A stretch of 64,000 nucleotides of DNA from Diorhabda sublineata (taxonomy: Eukaryota; Arthropoda; Insecta; Coleoptera; Chrysomelidae), in NCBI RefSeq assembly GCF_026230105.1, contig NC_079482.1, forward strand, positions 14,632,001 to 14,696,000, read 5' to 3'. This document shows positions 34,786 to 46,669 of the stretch, piece by piece. A program made the translations under genes and the position numbers. Numbering within the stretch: position 1 is the stretch's first letter; each line of letters starts with the position of its first letter. The notes beneath the pieces are model-generated. The model had not been told where the DNA came from, searched no databases, and saw only the letters and a program-made list of their open reading frames with translations.

Positions 34786-37321
34786 GGGGAGAGTTGGACA
34801 AAACGGGATAGCTAACGTTATTTGACTCAAAACTCCCCAACTATTCTATTGATAGTTATTATTAACTGTAACTTTTCCATTGACTCCTTTTTATGTTTGG
34901 GTATAGTTATTTCTGAATAGCATAAAAATAATTTAAAAAAAGTCATATTTTTAAAAAATGTAAAGTATCCCGTTTTGCCCACCTGGTCAGGTAAAAAGGG
35001 ATAGTGTTTGAATATACAAAAAATACATTAAAATAAAATATATTTTCTGAACTTGAAAGCAGAATACATTTTAGGTCTTATATTTCTAATAAGAAACAAA
35101 ATTAGGAATTTAATTCCGACAGAAATCATACGAGTATCGCTCACCATCGTACTCCACCCCGGCGCAAGCTTCATGAGCCCAAAGTCGACAGTTCGAGCAC
35201 ATTACCCAACCGTTGCCAGACTTAGATTGGATACAGTTCTGAACAATGAATGCAAACTTCGTCGTTGTCCTCTTCATCTTCTGAACTGCTAAACCTTTTT
35301 TTTTCTTTCTTTTCTTTTTTTGCCTAGTAACACATTTTTTATTTATTCCTTTCGTATTTTCTGGTTTCTGATTTTCTTCCAAGTTCAATTTGGGCTTCTT
35401 GTTATGCTTGTTCTCTATAGATGTTTCAAGTTATTCTTTGTAAGTTGTTGAAGGTAGTATAGCCCCTTTTCCTCCCCTTTTATCATTAGCGTTAATTTTT
35501 CTTTCTGCGCGAGGAAGTGGAACTACTTGTTGAGGCGTTATTCCAAACTTCGTGCTGGTGGACGGTGTCGCATTTGTATAAAATTTGCTGCAAGAAATAG
35601 GAGGAGGAGTATTATAATCCTTATTTTCAAGTACCTTGGGTGATTTTCGTGGTGTGACAGGATCTGGAGGCAATGACGGTGTTCTTGGAGAGTATCTAAT
35701 ATTTTCTACATCATACCCTTCTTTTTCTTCTTCAAATTCAACTCGGTTCTGTAGTATTGGTGATGGTGTACGTGGCCTATTATTTTGTTCAACCAGACCA
35801 ATTATAGGATTGTTCATCTGTATCTGTCGTTTCAGCTGGCTCAAACATCCAGTCGTCAAAGACTTCTGGATTTAGAGGTTGAATGCCTGTCTTTTCAAAT
35901 GCTTGTCCGAAAAGCTTGCCTATTTGAGATATTGTAACTGGTCGACCTGAATGCTGCGGGATCCATTTTTGAACCTCTGACGTATAGTATTTGCTAAGTG
36001 GTGACATGAAACTGAGGTCTAGAGGCTGCAAACGGTGAGTGGTATGTGGTGAATAACACCGTTATCTCTAGCTTTCTCTATCACTTCTAAATTTTTTGTG
36101 TGGGTCCTATGTCCGTATAAAAGTAACAGCACAGGATGATCTTTGAGGGTTTGAAGAACTCAATAAATTGTTTGAACCAATTCGTGAAAATTTCTTTTTG
36201 CTTCCATCCTGACAAATGATAAAAAGCTTCCAGGAGGAGCATCATCTAGCAGCTCAAGTTTTGCTTTGGATCTGGGAAAAATAAAGGTAGGTGGCATAAA
36301 TACACCAGCAGCACTCATGCAAATTTCCACAGTAACAAGAACACCACGTTTAGCTGAAGATATACATCCATCTTGCTTTGTCCCACGCAGAGATAAACAT
36401 TTTGATCTTTTCTTTGGCACTGTCATCATACCCGTCTCGAGGACGTTCCAAATCCGTCCGCTATTTTATATTTTTCCAGCACCTCAGAAAAATATTTTTG
36501 TACAGCAGGTCTATTAAAATCCATGACTTCCATCCAAACTTCGATAAACATTCAAAGTGAAACCAAATAGTCGCGATTCCATAGACAAAATGTGTTGCAC
36601 CAACTATTCTTCTTGCTCCTCAAAGAAAACCAGTCTGTGACGCCCTAGTCCCCTTTTCCCTGAATCCTCTCGTTCAAGAAACCTATTGTTTATTTTTTTA
36701 CTCTGACTTCAATTGTTCGTGCGAGGTACCTCAAATTGTTTCGAAGCTTTAAGATAGCCCATTCTTCCTTCGAAAACCTCTTTCACTACTTGGCGCATAC
36801 TTTCCTCATTCCAAGACTGCCCATCGGTTTTTCTTTTATATTTTCCCATCTTTCAATCAGCCTGTAAAAATTTAAAATCGTCATTAAATTCTATAGCGTT
36901 TTTGATTGGGCAAAACCGGATAGTATCCGGTTTTACCCGACCGCTTGGTATCCCATTTTGCACATTAAAAAATGTTTTCCAACATTTTCTCACAAAAAAA
37001 TTGGTTCTCATTTTCAAAAATGTCACAAAATATAGCCACATATTTACAGATTCATAAAAAATACTCGCCATTTTTTATTTCGCTTGTTAAAACAAAAAAA
37101 TTCTTAATTAAACACCGTAACAACACAATAGCATAACCTTAATTTTTCAATCACTGTCACTCACCACAGATCGATAAATAAACTGCCTAACCACCTGCTA
37201 CATTTGAACAAAGGTTATTTATAGCGATTAACACCTCCAATCGTCAGATGGCGCTACTTATTTTTAAATTTTGGCCAGTATCCCGTTTTATCCGACTATC
37301 CCGTTTTGGCTAACTCTCCCC
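34786..37321 (-). mobile_element. pogo-like DNA transposon with both TIRs and TA target duplications
   Basis: The left end GGGGAGAGTTGGACAAAACG at 34786 and the right end, which in reverse complement reads GGGGAGAGTTAGCCAAAACG at 37321, form imperfect TIRs followed by GGATA. Both are bordered by TA (34784-34785 and 37322-37323), the pogo/Tc1-type target duplication. The TIR core motif TATCCCGTTTTG, or a close variant, repeats inside the element near 34968, 36945 and 37278, and as TATCCGGTTTTA near 36923. The inside carries a minus-strand transposase pseudogene. Total 2536 bp. Confidence 0.88.
35110..36849 (-). pseudogene. pogo/jerky-like transposase with C-terminal PHD-like finger, inactivated
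   Basis: The minus-strand reading starts MGKYKRKTDGQSWNEESMRQ, then VVKEVFEGRMGYLKASKQFE (Psq-type HTH). After frameshifts the DDE_1 region follows: MMTVPKKRSKCLSLRGTK, SSAKRGVLVTVEICMSAAGV, FMPPTFIFPR, DDAPPGS, then LLLYGHRTHTKNLEVIEKAR and HHTTHRLQPLDLSFM-type sequence. In the family the second catalytic Asp lies in LLLLDGHxTHT; here a Tyr (LLLYGH) stands in its place. Downstream come a low-complexity linker and a PHD-like end (GWVMCSNCRLWAHEACAGVE). Several frameshifts and stops at about 36540-36720. Dead in any case. Confidence 0.88.
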
Positions 37322-37323
37322 TA

Positions 37324-40300
37324 TTTGGTTCCAGTAGTCGTATGTATGCAAGGATATACGAAAGGAAGAATGTTGAAAAGACGAGAATCAATTTTTATCA
37401 CGGTCTGTGGACTCCCCGTCATTAATTAGTAAATAAATACTGCAAGTCATGAAGTTTTTATTAATTATATCGTGTACCATCATTTGTTAATTTGTTGAAG
37501 TGAACTTCATTCAACTCCATTGAAGAAGTAAATTGCTTTACGAACTTTAAATTTTGCCATCAGTACCTAACCATCGCAATTAATGAAATTAACGACGCAG
37601 CCAGGCAAACATCAAGATTTCTAAAGAAGCCTGATAACTTTTTCTCTCAACAAAAAAAGTGTTAAAGGGTGCATTTATAAGTGTATTTGGAAGTAGTTAT
37701 TGATTTAAATTTAAGAAACAATTTCGAAGCTAGACGCAAAGCATATAATTGATTCTTATATGCTGCTGAACGCTTTCGTTCGATTTGAATTATTTCATGA
37801 GTCAGCAGATATCATTTTTTATCTCAGTTCAAATTCTCATCAGATGCATACAAGCTTCAGAGAAGCCATCATAAAGGGCTTGCCTTTTCCAATTTTGACT
37901 GTAGTAGAATATTTTACTAAAGGACAAGAAGGACTAGCATGGGGCAGACAGTAGAAACTGCAGGGTATTTTGCCATAATTATGCTTTGGTGAATACTTTT
38001 GTTTTCAGAATTGATGAATTGTTCCAGGTATTTAAAAATGAATATACATATCTTAACAATGTTAGAGTTAATATGATATTGATTAACAAACTGGCATGAA
38101 GATTACGTAATATTTTTGCACATTCCACATTTCTATTAATATTTCAGCTTGCACTTGAATGAAAATATTTACAATGCAATACTTCATTTGAACAGCATTT
38201 GCAATGAAATTCTTCACTCTCCGTTATAATTATTTGTATATTTCAGTTTTCTCTACGATCATATACTAAAATCATTTGCATCTTTGGGAAACATTTCAAC
38301 CCGCTTAAATTTTGTGTAAATCCTTTTGCATTTGGTTAGTTTTTGATATAAAATCTGTTTTAGTCGTTCCTATATTTTTGTTTTTTTTTTCTGAAGTTCC
38401 GAGCTGTTAGGTGGTCATGACTATAAAATACAACGAATACACGAAACAAACACGTAGATCAGAGCTACAACCATTCAGCCTTTTCGATACAACTTTTCGT
38501 TTATGTTTGATAAGTGAAATGATTTCCTATAGACATTCAAAATTTTAGATATAGAAAATTAACAGTTAGCATTCTAGTTTCATTCTTCTTGTTATTTTAA
38601 ACGATATGGGTCTGGTTTCATTCTCAACTTGTTTTTATTGTTAACAATATATTTTCACAGAAATCTTCTGTGGTAGCTATATTTTGTGTTCGATAGCCAT
38701 TTTATTTCGATGCTTTATTGTTATGATTGCAATTCTCGAGTGTGTTAATGAAGACGAAAAGATGACATAAAAGTTAATAGAGTATGATATTGGCTTTTAT
38801 TTCAGGAAAATAGAGACGATAAAGGTGTCAGTAATGATAATTTTGTCGTTCAAGAAAGTTTCGATTATATAAGTTAGACGTTCATAATAATCAATGGTTA
38901 TAACCTGTTGGGAAGTGGTGATAAATATATTCGGATTATATATTTCTTGAAAGCTCAATCTTGAAAATATGATTAATATATATTCATAGCGTTAACTACC
39001 ACATTAGATCGAAATTAATGGATTCTTAAAATTACATATAAATGTAATAAAATAATGTTAAAAACCTAGTTATCTATGTTTCTTCTGAATATAACAAGTA
39101 AATTCGCTACAAAATTAAATCCTGAATATTGGAGAAGACACATTGATGCAGATTGATGCCTTGGTATCGAATCACTTCTTACCAATGAATGAATATTCAC
39201 CCTAACCCCACCCTTCTCTTGATAATGAGAACAAAGAGGGAGCCGAATCGTCGAGAATTTTCGAAATTCCAACGTGGTTCAACCTGTGAATTATATAAAT
39301 TAAAATAAGCTTTTATTCAACCCTTGTAAAAAAATTATTGATTATTTACAATATAACAACGGCTAGCTTCATTTGTTCAGTCGATAGCATGAGAAACTCT
39401 GTTTTCCTATGAGCTCTTGAGTTAACACTAGTTATTTTATTATTTACTGCATTTGACCAATACATTGGGATTTGACTTATTATGATGAAATTTCCTAAAT
39501 CTGAATAAATATTATTGTTATACTTATTTTCATTGAATTATTTAGAGTTCACCAATGACTCGACTATATACTTCTAACTGTACTAACTAACCATTGAAAT
39601 GATATACAGTGCGTGATGGTTCAATCTGAATTAGAATTTTAAGGTACTTATCGACACATGCAACTGTACTGTAATGTCAACTTTAGAGTACTAAATTGAG
39701 TCCGGAAAACGGCACACGGTATTCTTTATGATATACCAAAATTGCTCTAAAATGAAATGCAAACGTTGCAGGCATTATTCATATATATTTGAGGAATGCC
39801 CTTTTTGGTTTATTGTTAAAGTTGGTGCAAATGGCAAGTGGGGATTTGTGAATTATTAAAGAAATATTATGTTTTATTTATTATTTTATTACTCATTATC
39901 AATTGGGGTCAGTTAAGGGACAATTAATGAAACACATTTAGGACATAACAATGATTTGAGGAGTGAGGGTTCCCCAAATTAGACTAGGAAGATAAGTCAA
40001 AATTTCATTGAAGACACTACTGCAATGCATGGACCAAGATTATTGGTATATGCAGATCAGGTACGTGATTACACAAAATAATATAAGAATTGAAATAAGA
40101 AATATTAATAAATTTATGAAACTGAAAGACGATTATTATAAATAGGAATTTAGAAGAGCAAAATGAGCTAATATTTTTAAAATATTTTGATCAGTATTTG
40201 AATAAATATGTAATATAGTATTTAAATACTCCTTTTGAAATGATCTCGATAATATGCATTTTTTCATTTTTCTGTAGGTATTTTCAGAGTGAAGGAAGAA

Positions 40301-41529
40301 ATAAAATATGGGCCCGTAGTAACGGACATCATGCAGAATTATCAATACTAATATCTCAATAGAAAGTTTGGATATGGAATATGTTTTTAAAGTATGATAA
40401 ATTAAATGGAAAACGTAGTTTTGGTTATTAAGCTTATTTCATCAGATACAAACCAAAAATATTTAATATTTAAATTCTAAATGTTTTTATAGTGCTGCTT
40501 ATATAGATGACAAGGTGTGGAAGAAGATACGTATTATCAAAAAACCAATTACCAAATAAAGAAAGCAGAAGATATTGAGGACAATATAGAAATTATTGAT
40601 ATCGTGGTATTTGAGGTATAATCGAATGTAGTAATTGGTGAATTTTATATTATTCTAACGCAATTTGTGGTTAAAAGTATCAAGGGTGGTGTAATGTACT
40701 CACGAAGAAGATATACGGATAGATGAGTCTTCAATTCGCTACCAAAATGATGTTAAATATTTCAAGAAGAATATGACAATAACCCTTCATCTCTAACAGT
40801 TGACAATAAACTATAATGAATTTGTAGAAATTGGAAGTTTGAAGTAGTAGCTTATAAATGTGCATGTGTTCTACGTTTTATCGAGCATATTAAAAAATTG
40901 GATTGGGGTTTTTCTAATAATACAAACATATAACCCAAATAAAAAGTTAGTTTTTAAGTGTTTTAGTATATTTTTCCAATAACTACATAATTGAATATAA
41001 TATTTTTTCAGAATGCACATAGTATAAAGGCACCAATACAACACCCAGTACATGATTATTAATTTTTAAACACAACAGCTAATAACATATATTTCTTCAG
41101 GGTCAAACCGATACGTGGAAAAGTGTGAAGGAAAATTAATTAATTTAAAATAATATATGATTTAACTGACACATATTTATATCTGAATTCTTAATGTGAA
41201 TTGATCACAACTTTGATTTATTTTCAGTCCCTCATTAACGTTATATTCCATAAAGAATAACTGAATTTTATTCATACTCATTTAAATGAAAAATGCTGAA
41301 ACGGTTAAAGTTTTGTTCAAAATTCAAAATTTTCCACTGGAATGTGCCATTTAGCGTATGCAGGACACAACTCTACTTTTTTAAGCTACTAATGAGTGGG
41401 GCTTCGAAAGCACCAGTACACTGGCCAGTATGAACACATACTAGCACGTTTCTTCCGTTTGTTTTGGGAGTCGTGTTGAATAAAAATGAACATCACATCA
41501 CAAGGGAAATGGAAAAGAAACTATTAATT
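37324..41529. other. AT-rich intergenic, no gene supported
   Basis: About 4.2 kb without recognisable coding sequence, repeats or RNA. Short open frames at about 37760-37954 and 39066-39272 show no motif. Confidence 0.45.
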
Positions 41530-41559
41530 TTATTGAACTACATATAAATGAGGAATATT

Positions 41560-41862
41560 TGTGGTATGTGAAATGTGATTATTATAAAAACACGTAACTT
41601 CCAATTTTATTCTACCAGAAATTGAGTTTTTCGTGTTGGTAACTTGTCGCTGAAAATCGTTTGGAACTTTTAAAAGTAACTCATCAAATTCATCCTCTTT
41701 CATTAGTAGATGATTTCTATAAGAGGAAATATCTTCATATTCCAGTTCCTGGAGAAGGGTTCTGGAGGTTCCCAAATATGAACGCTGTGGTGTCCACATG
41801 TTATTTCTTCTTCCGCTCGGCTTCTGTTCACGTAATATTGTATCATCCAATTTGTCCTCCAA
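41560..41862 (-). pseudogene. PIF/Harbinger (HARBI1-like) nuclease N-terminal fragment
   Basis: Minus-strand reading: NMWTPQRSYLGTSRTLLQEL, EYEDISSYRNHLLMKEDEFD, ELLLKVPNDFQRQVTNTKNS, ISGRIKLEVTC. The family order is (W)xxPxxxxRxxxGxxxxLxxELxxED...YxxxxRMxxxxFDxLLxxVxPxIxKxxTxxRxxIxxxxRLxxTLRFLA. Only the N-terminal segment before the DDE catalytic core is present, and it ends where the frame runs into unrelated sequence. Catalytic residues are absent. Confidence 0.72.
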
Positions 41863-41919
41863 TTAGTGAATTGAAGCCATTGCTAAGTTTTCTATATAAT
41901 ATTAATACCCTTTATTGAT

Positions 41920-43725
41920 TTCTAAAATCGATCTAAAGAATTCCATACTACATTGAAACAACCTCAACTGAACTCGTATGCGAGAAGGCATGTCAGTAAA
42001 CTTTTTGCTAGTAATGCGCAGGATTTTTTTCGGCCGAGTACACTGGCATGTCAGAATAAGCCTTGTGGGCCGGAGAACAGATTGTTACAGCTTTCGAAAT
42101 CTTAGTATAAAGTCGTAACTCCATCAATGACAACATTTACCAAATCTCCCGTACTGTGATAGACCTTATTCACGACGAACATTACAAGTCGACTATTTTC
42201 GGATACATTTACATTTTTTTAGGCCGGTTTCTCCACGTTCTAATGCCAAATAATTATTAGCCACTTAAATTGAGTAGAAACTTTTAATAGCCGAATAAAT
42301 GTTCACCTTTTCTTGGTTTGAATCCGAAGTAAACAATAAGTATTTGTAACTTTAATATGGACTCAACAAATATTCTACTGTTGGTAACACTGTGAAAGAT
42401 GCCTATAAAGCAGTCGTCCGTGTATTGAATCAAGCGAAATAATCGAAAAAACGTTCTTCTATTGACGGTTTCCTATGATCTGTGTTTGTAAGAAAAATCT
42501 GTGCTTAATGAAATTTGCACGTGTTTTGTTAAGGTTAATATTGAAGTAGCTGCTAGTAGGAGAAAGATGTGTTGGTCTGAAAATTATAGTTTATATTGAA
42601 ATAACTGATAGGAAAGGAAAAAGAAAACGGTCATCGGACCAAAAATTGTAATGATCAATTTTATGACGAACGGAATAAGCTCGTTCTTCTGAAATTTGCT
42701 GTATTTTCTCATCAAATATATCTTCTCAATCCTGGAAAGCATCCATATTGAATATTCAATTATTTGTATGATGAATATTTCAAAAAATGAACTAATCAAA
42801 TATTGGTATGAACCACTTTTGATGTATATTATAGTTAAGTTTCTCCTAAACACTTTAATTGACATTTGTGACTGCATAATAACTTATTTGGCAAATAACT
42901 CGATTTATTCGGAAGTTTAATTTATAAGAAGGTGATGAAACGAATTTTTGTTAAAACAAATTTTTGTTTACTTGGTTAATGATAGTTAGTAGGGACTTTA
43001 TTAGGAAGTAAAGACACCCGGCCTTAGTATTTTAAAAATATCAATAGATCTTATAATCAATTTGTACACTAGTACATAACTTATAATACTACATAACGAT
43101 TTAATACGCATCGGATGTGTTTTACGGATATATTAAAGTAAATAATATCAACAGTTAGCTTCGTCGGGGAAAGATAATAACGAGCCTACAGTATTTCACT
43201 CTGAGACGGTTTGAGATATAAACCTCCATTTTCTTAATACGCGATAAAATAGTATCTTTCCGCCCGTTCCCAAATACATTCTGAAAGATATATCTTTTAC
43301 ACGAGATCCTCAACTAAAATATGGTACCAATATCTCCGAGTGATGTATTGCTATATATAACAAATTCATTATTTTGGCGATATATCGATGAAAAATTATG
43401 CGTAATTTTCCTGGGGCTTATGATTTATTATGAGACATAAAGTTTGTACTTTTGTATATTAATAGCGTTCACAAATCATGACCGTTGCTTATATTATAGA
43501 GTATGTCATAGTTGTTTGCGCGTTTGGCAAGAACAATTATTCTGTATATGATAAATGTGATTGAAAGTATACCAAGTATTTTCTAGGACGTTGAATAATT
43601 CCGTAATTTCGTATATTATGGGTTACGGGTTATGGTTTTGATCCAATCTGTTTAGAGGGGAAGAGAATAATGGCTTGAAAGTAATATATATGTTAAGCGT
43701 TCAAAATGTTTGAAATTTTTGTATA
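41920..43725. other. AT-rich intergenic, no gene supported
   Basis: Contains slightly GC-richer stretches at about 41980-42080 and 42400-42480 that I do not recognise. A GTACACTGGC motif occurs on both sides of the Harbinger fragment, near 41410 and 42038. Confidence 0.4.
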
Positions 43726-44110
43726 TCAACACAAGCTGGAATATATTTCCTTATGCTTTACTGGTCGTATAGCAGACGGCAAATTTATATACTCCATCTT
43801 GTGCTCTTCTTTCTTAGAATAACCTTCAGTCTTTGTTAGACAAAAATAGCAGTCGTTAAAATGGTTAGTAGTACCATTGGAATTGCTAAAGGAATTTTCT
43901 TCCCATTCTTCCACTGCACCAATGAAATGCTACAACTAACACCACACATGTGAGGGGCCCACTGCCTGTCTTGGTCTCCAATTAAAGTACCAAAATATTT
44001 GAAATAGGCTTTTTCCACATTTTCGGAGAATGGCCTGGCTTGCGATTTCACTCTAAATTCTCCTCAAATAAAGCAAAATTTGTCAGGAGAAGTTTTGCAA
44101 CGGTATGTTT
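43726..44110 (-). pseudogene. fragment of an arthropod multi-copy gene family of unknown function
   Basis: Minus-strand translation from 44051 reads VEKAYFKYFGTLIGDQDRQW, APHMCGVSCSISLVQWKNGK. After a frameshift near 43900 it reads NHFNDCYFCLTKTEGYSKK, then YINLPSAIRPVKH. The pattern (YFxYFGxxxGDQDxxWAPHxxCxxCxxxLxxWxxGK, DDCYFC, YPNLPSAIRPVPH) is one I recognise from many uncharacterised arthropod proteins. Cys/His spacing suggests a zinc-binding fold, but the function is unknown to me. The frameshift and short length indicate a decayed copy, possibly TE-borne. Confidence 0.62.
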
Positions 44111-44511
44111 GACTCGACTTTCTCGTCTTTATAATCATTTGATGTTGAATTTGTGATTTTTCGGACCAAACAGTGTTGTCTAGAATGCTTCCAGTTTATT
44201 TATCATGATTATCTGACCGAATCGTGAGATATGTATGTAGTCCTTGTCGTCAAAATCTGATATAAACCTCAAGAATAGTAACCAGAACTCGGCTGGTTGT
44301 ATATTTTCCATCATCCTTAACACGTTTTCCAAAAAGTTGAATTTATATATTGTAAAAAAAGTTTACGTTCCAAATCTGAAGAAAATACCTTGTATATATT
44401 TGATCCAAGTGAAAGGGAGATTGAAACTAACCATCATAAGTTTATATACTAAGCAGTTGTAAAGAAATCTGTGCTATTGTCACATCTCCCTCTTTCCCAA
44501 TGTTAGTATTT

Positions 44512-44718
44512 CTATTGAGAGAAAGAGAGATGGGTTTTATTCCGTAGGTCCTTCCTAATGAGATGATTTTCACTCGAAAGTTCCCAGATTAAACAACTTC
44601 GTTCATTGAATGAATTATTTATGTAGCTTTCTATATCGCTGCCTTTTGACCAAATTGTAACGAATGGGTGACATATGTAAGCTGGAGTTTTTGGAACCAT
44701 TGGTGACATCTTGAACAC
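44512..44718 (-). pseudogene. N-terminal part of a Penelope-like ORF
   Basis: The open frame begins MFKMSPMVPKTPAYICHPF, just after a pseudo-LTR region with a hammerhead-like motif on the minus strand. That matches the layout expected at the start of a Penelope copy. It runs about 68 codons, then is lost. No RT follows in this direction, so it is 3' truncated or deleted. Confidence 0.4.
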
Positions 44719-44756
44719 ACTGATTACACTACCACTACACCAACACTGACAATTAC

Positions 44757-44802
44757 ACTATCTGAATCGCGTTTCGATAACCAAGTTATCGTCTTCAGAG
44801 AC
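44757..44802 (-). ncRNA. hammerhead-ribozyme-like motif in Penelope pseudo-LTR (decayed)
   Basis: Minus strand: GTCT (stem I strand) at 44802-44799, CTGAAGA (core CUGANGA) at 44798-44792, a hairpin CGATAAC-TTG-GTTATCG at 44791-44775, AAAC, then GCGATTC and AGAT (stem I partner with one G-U pair). The core needs one extra C between A9 and stem II, and stem III is damaged here (ACGCGATTC). A separate copy of the 3' half at 28232-28240 keeps a perfect ACGCGCGTC followed by AGAC. Hammerhead motifs are known from Penelope-like elements. Activity is not claimed. Confidence 0.45.
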
Positions 44803-44939
44803 AGCGAATAATAATTCCAGCCGGAGAGCCTCTGTCTCTATTTAAACTGAACTTCGATGCTTTCAAATTCATTCAACAAATGATTATTGGATACATTTTT
44901 TCATTTTTAAATTATTGATATTTGTTTCATGATTATGAC

Positions 44940-45232
44940 TGGCAGCGTGATCAGCAATACTTGATTTTTCAGTCCGTCCATATTTTAAATGAACTATGTG
45001 ATCTTCAAATCGGACATTAACGGAACTCTAAGTCTTCCAATATAATTTATGTCACAATCATCACTGCTAATTTCATATATACCACACTTTTTCAGATTTG
45101 GTTTTTCATCACAGGGATCGCCCAACAATTGTTTCAATGTATTGCTGGATTTATGAACCAGTTTTGAAACCAATCTGTTAAAAATTCCTTCCAATACATT
45201 TGTATAAACAGGATTGAGAGGTGCCAGAACAA
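44940..45232 (-). pseudogene. Penelope-like GIY-YIG endonuclease fragment
   Basis: The minus-strand reading from 45194 includes LLGDPCDEKPNLKKCGIYEI, SSDDCDINYIGRLR, then after a frame change GRTEKSSIADHAASHNHET. This is the Cys-containing GIY-YIG nuclease domain of Penelope elements (KxGIYxIxCxDCxxxYIGQTRR..SxxAxHxxxxxHE). It sits directly upstream of the hammerhead-like pseudo-LTR on the same strand, so the end of one copy abuts the start of another. Confidence 0.75.
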
Positions 45233-45910
45233 TTTTTTTTTTTTGTTTTCAATTTCGATTTTGGAGAAATTTAGTTCCTCGTAGAGATTTCATAAACACA
45301 TAAGGGATAAATAACCTATTTACAATTCTCTCATGACAACCGTTGAGTACAGCTACATCCTAGATAAACGTCCTTTCCTTTATGTATCTCTTGATGTTGA
45401 GTGTCAAGTGAATCAATGTACCAGGAAATGAAGCCTGAAAATGCTAGAGATGGACGTGGGGTAGAGTAGAGATGAATATTTCGACAAAAGGCATTTTTAT
45501 AATTATTCTTATTTGTTCTTATATGATTCCAACAATTTAATTACATTACATATTGACTACTCTTATTCCAGAACAAATTTTTCTTGTTTTCATTTTTATT
45601 TTGGGAAACGGTGGCTTCACATAAAAATTTCTTAAGCCTATGGGGGTTAATCATCCTATTCACAATTATCTCATGATATGTTGTTGTGTACAGCAACATC
45701 CTCGATAAAGGTCCTTTTCTTATTGTATCTCTTGATATTGAATGGAAAGTGGATCGAAAGATGTACTAGGAAATGGAGGCTGGTCATCTTATATTGGATA
45801 GAATCAGCCAGGATGTACCTGCACGTAATGATATTTTTTCTAATTACATCAATTACTAAAGTATCAACATTTGAAAAAACCATTATTCTGGACCACAATA
45901 AATGTCTATC
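45233..45910 (-). mobile_element. two partial Penelope RT C-terminal repeats
   Basis: Two related blocks (about 45300-45440 and 45560-45800), each reading on the minus strand IQ-EKDLYRGC-type or KKRTFIEDVAV-type sequence. They share the DNA motif ATCCTCGATAAAGGTCC or variants, and a third copy lies in the opposite orientation at 48510-48550. They correspond to the segment between the RT and the GIY-YIG domain. The doubling suggests a nested or tandem rearrangement. Confidence 0.55.
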
Positions 45911-46539
45911 TTAATAACAAAAAAGGTTTGTTTGATAAAAAGATGTTTAAATATGAGAAAAACTACTTACAGTTTAGAATAGGTCCGACAGGTAAATCAA
46001 TTTCAAAACAATCTGAGTTTTATCTAATTGTTTACTAATCCTGAGGAAATTAGTTCGACTTAGACCCTACATTTTCTATAATAACTAGAATACCCACAAA
46101 AACAAACACATTGCCGAAATTAGCTTTTAAAAAGAAAAATATGAAGCGCCCGGTTTTTTGCTGTTAAGTGTATGATAAATTATACTTAAGTTTACCTATT
46201 TTCCATGTATTATTTATAACCACGATTTTACATACAGGTCTTGTAGCGAGGGTAGCAAGGTGGGTTCATTCCACGGGCGCTAAATTACCTCACTTGGGGC
46301 CGCCAGGTTCACGTTGTAATTAAGAGAAAGGGTTAGATTATGTTAACCTAATAATAATAGTTTTTATTATTTCTATTAGTAATGAATTGTTATCAATGAA
46401 AGTAGAAATGTAATGTAATTGGATCAAAGAAGTTGAATAAGAACAAAGAATAGTTGTAAAAATGCTCAAAATTTTCAACTCTGCCCTATCCTACGATCTT
46501 ACATGTTACCGTGGCCTACCCACGTCCATCTCTACCATC
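45911..46539. other. AT-rich DNA between opposite Penelope copies
   Basis: Nothing firmly recognised. A GC-richer stretch at about 46235-46320 is unexplained. Confidence 0.35.
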
Positions 46540-46669
46540 TATTGTTTCAGTATTGTCCAAGGGTATGGTACAGGTACGTGGATGATATTTTCGCTACTCG
46601 TATATTCAATACCAAAAAAGCCAAGCGTAGAAGAGCTCATTTTGGAACTCAATCCAAAATATTCATCTA

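Noticed and set aside
42584..42920. Hydrophobic open frames on both strands
   Set aside because: AT-rich composition yields hydrophobic residues on both strands; no motif or splice support.
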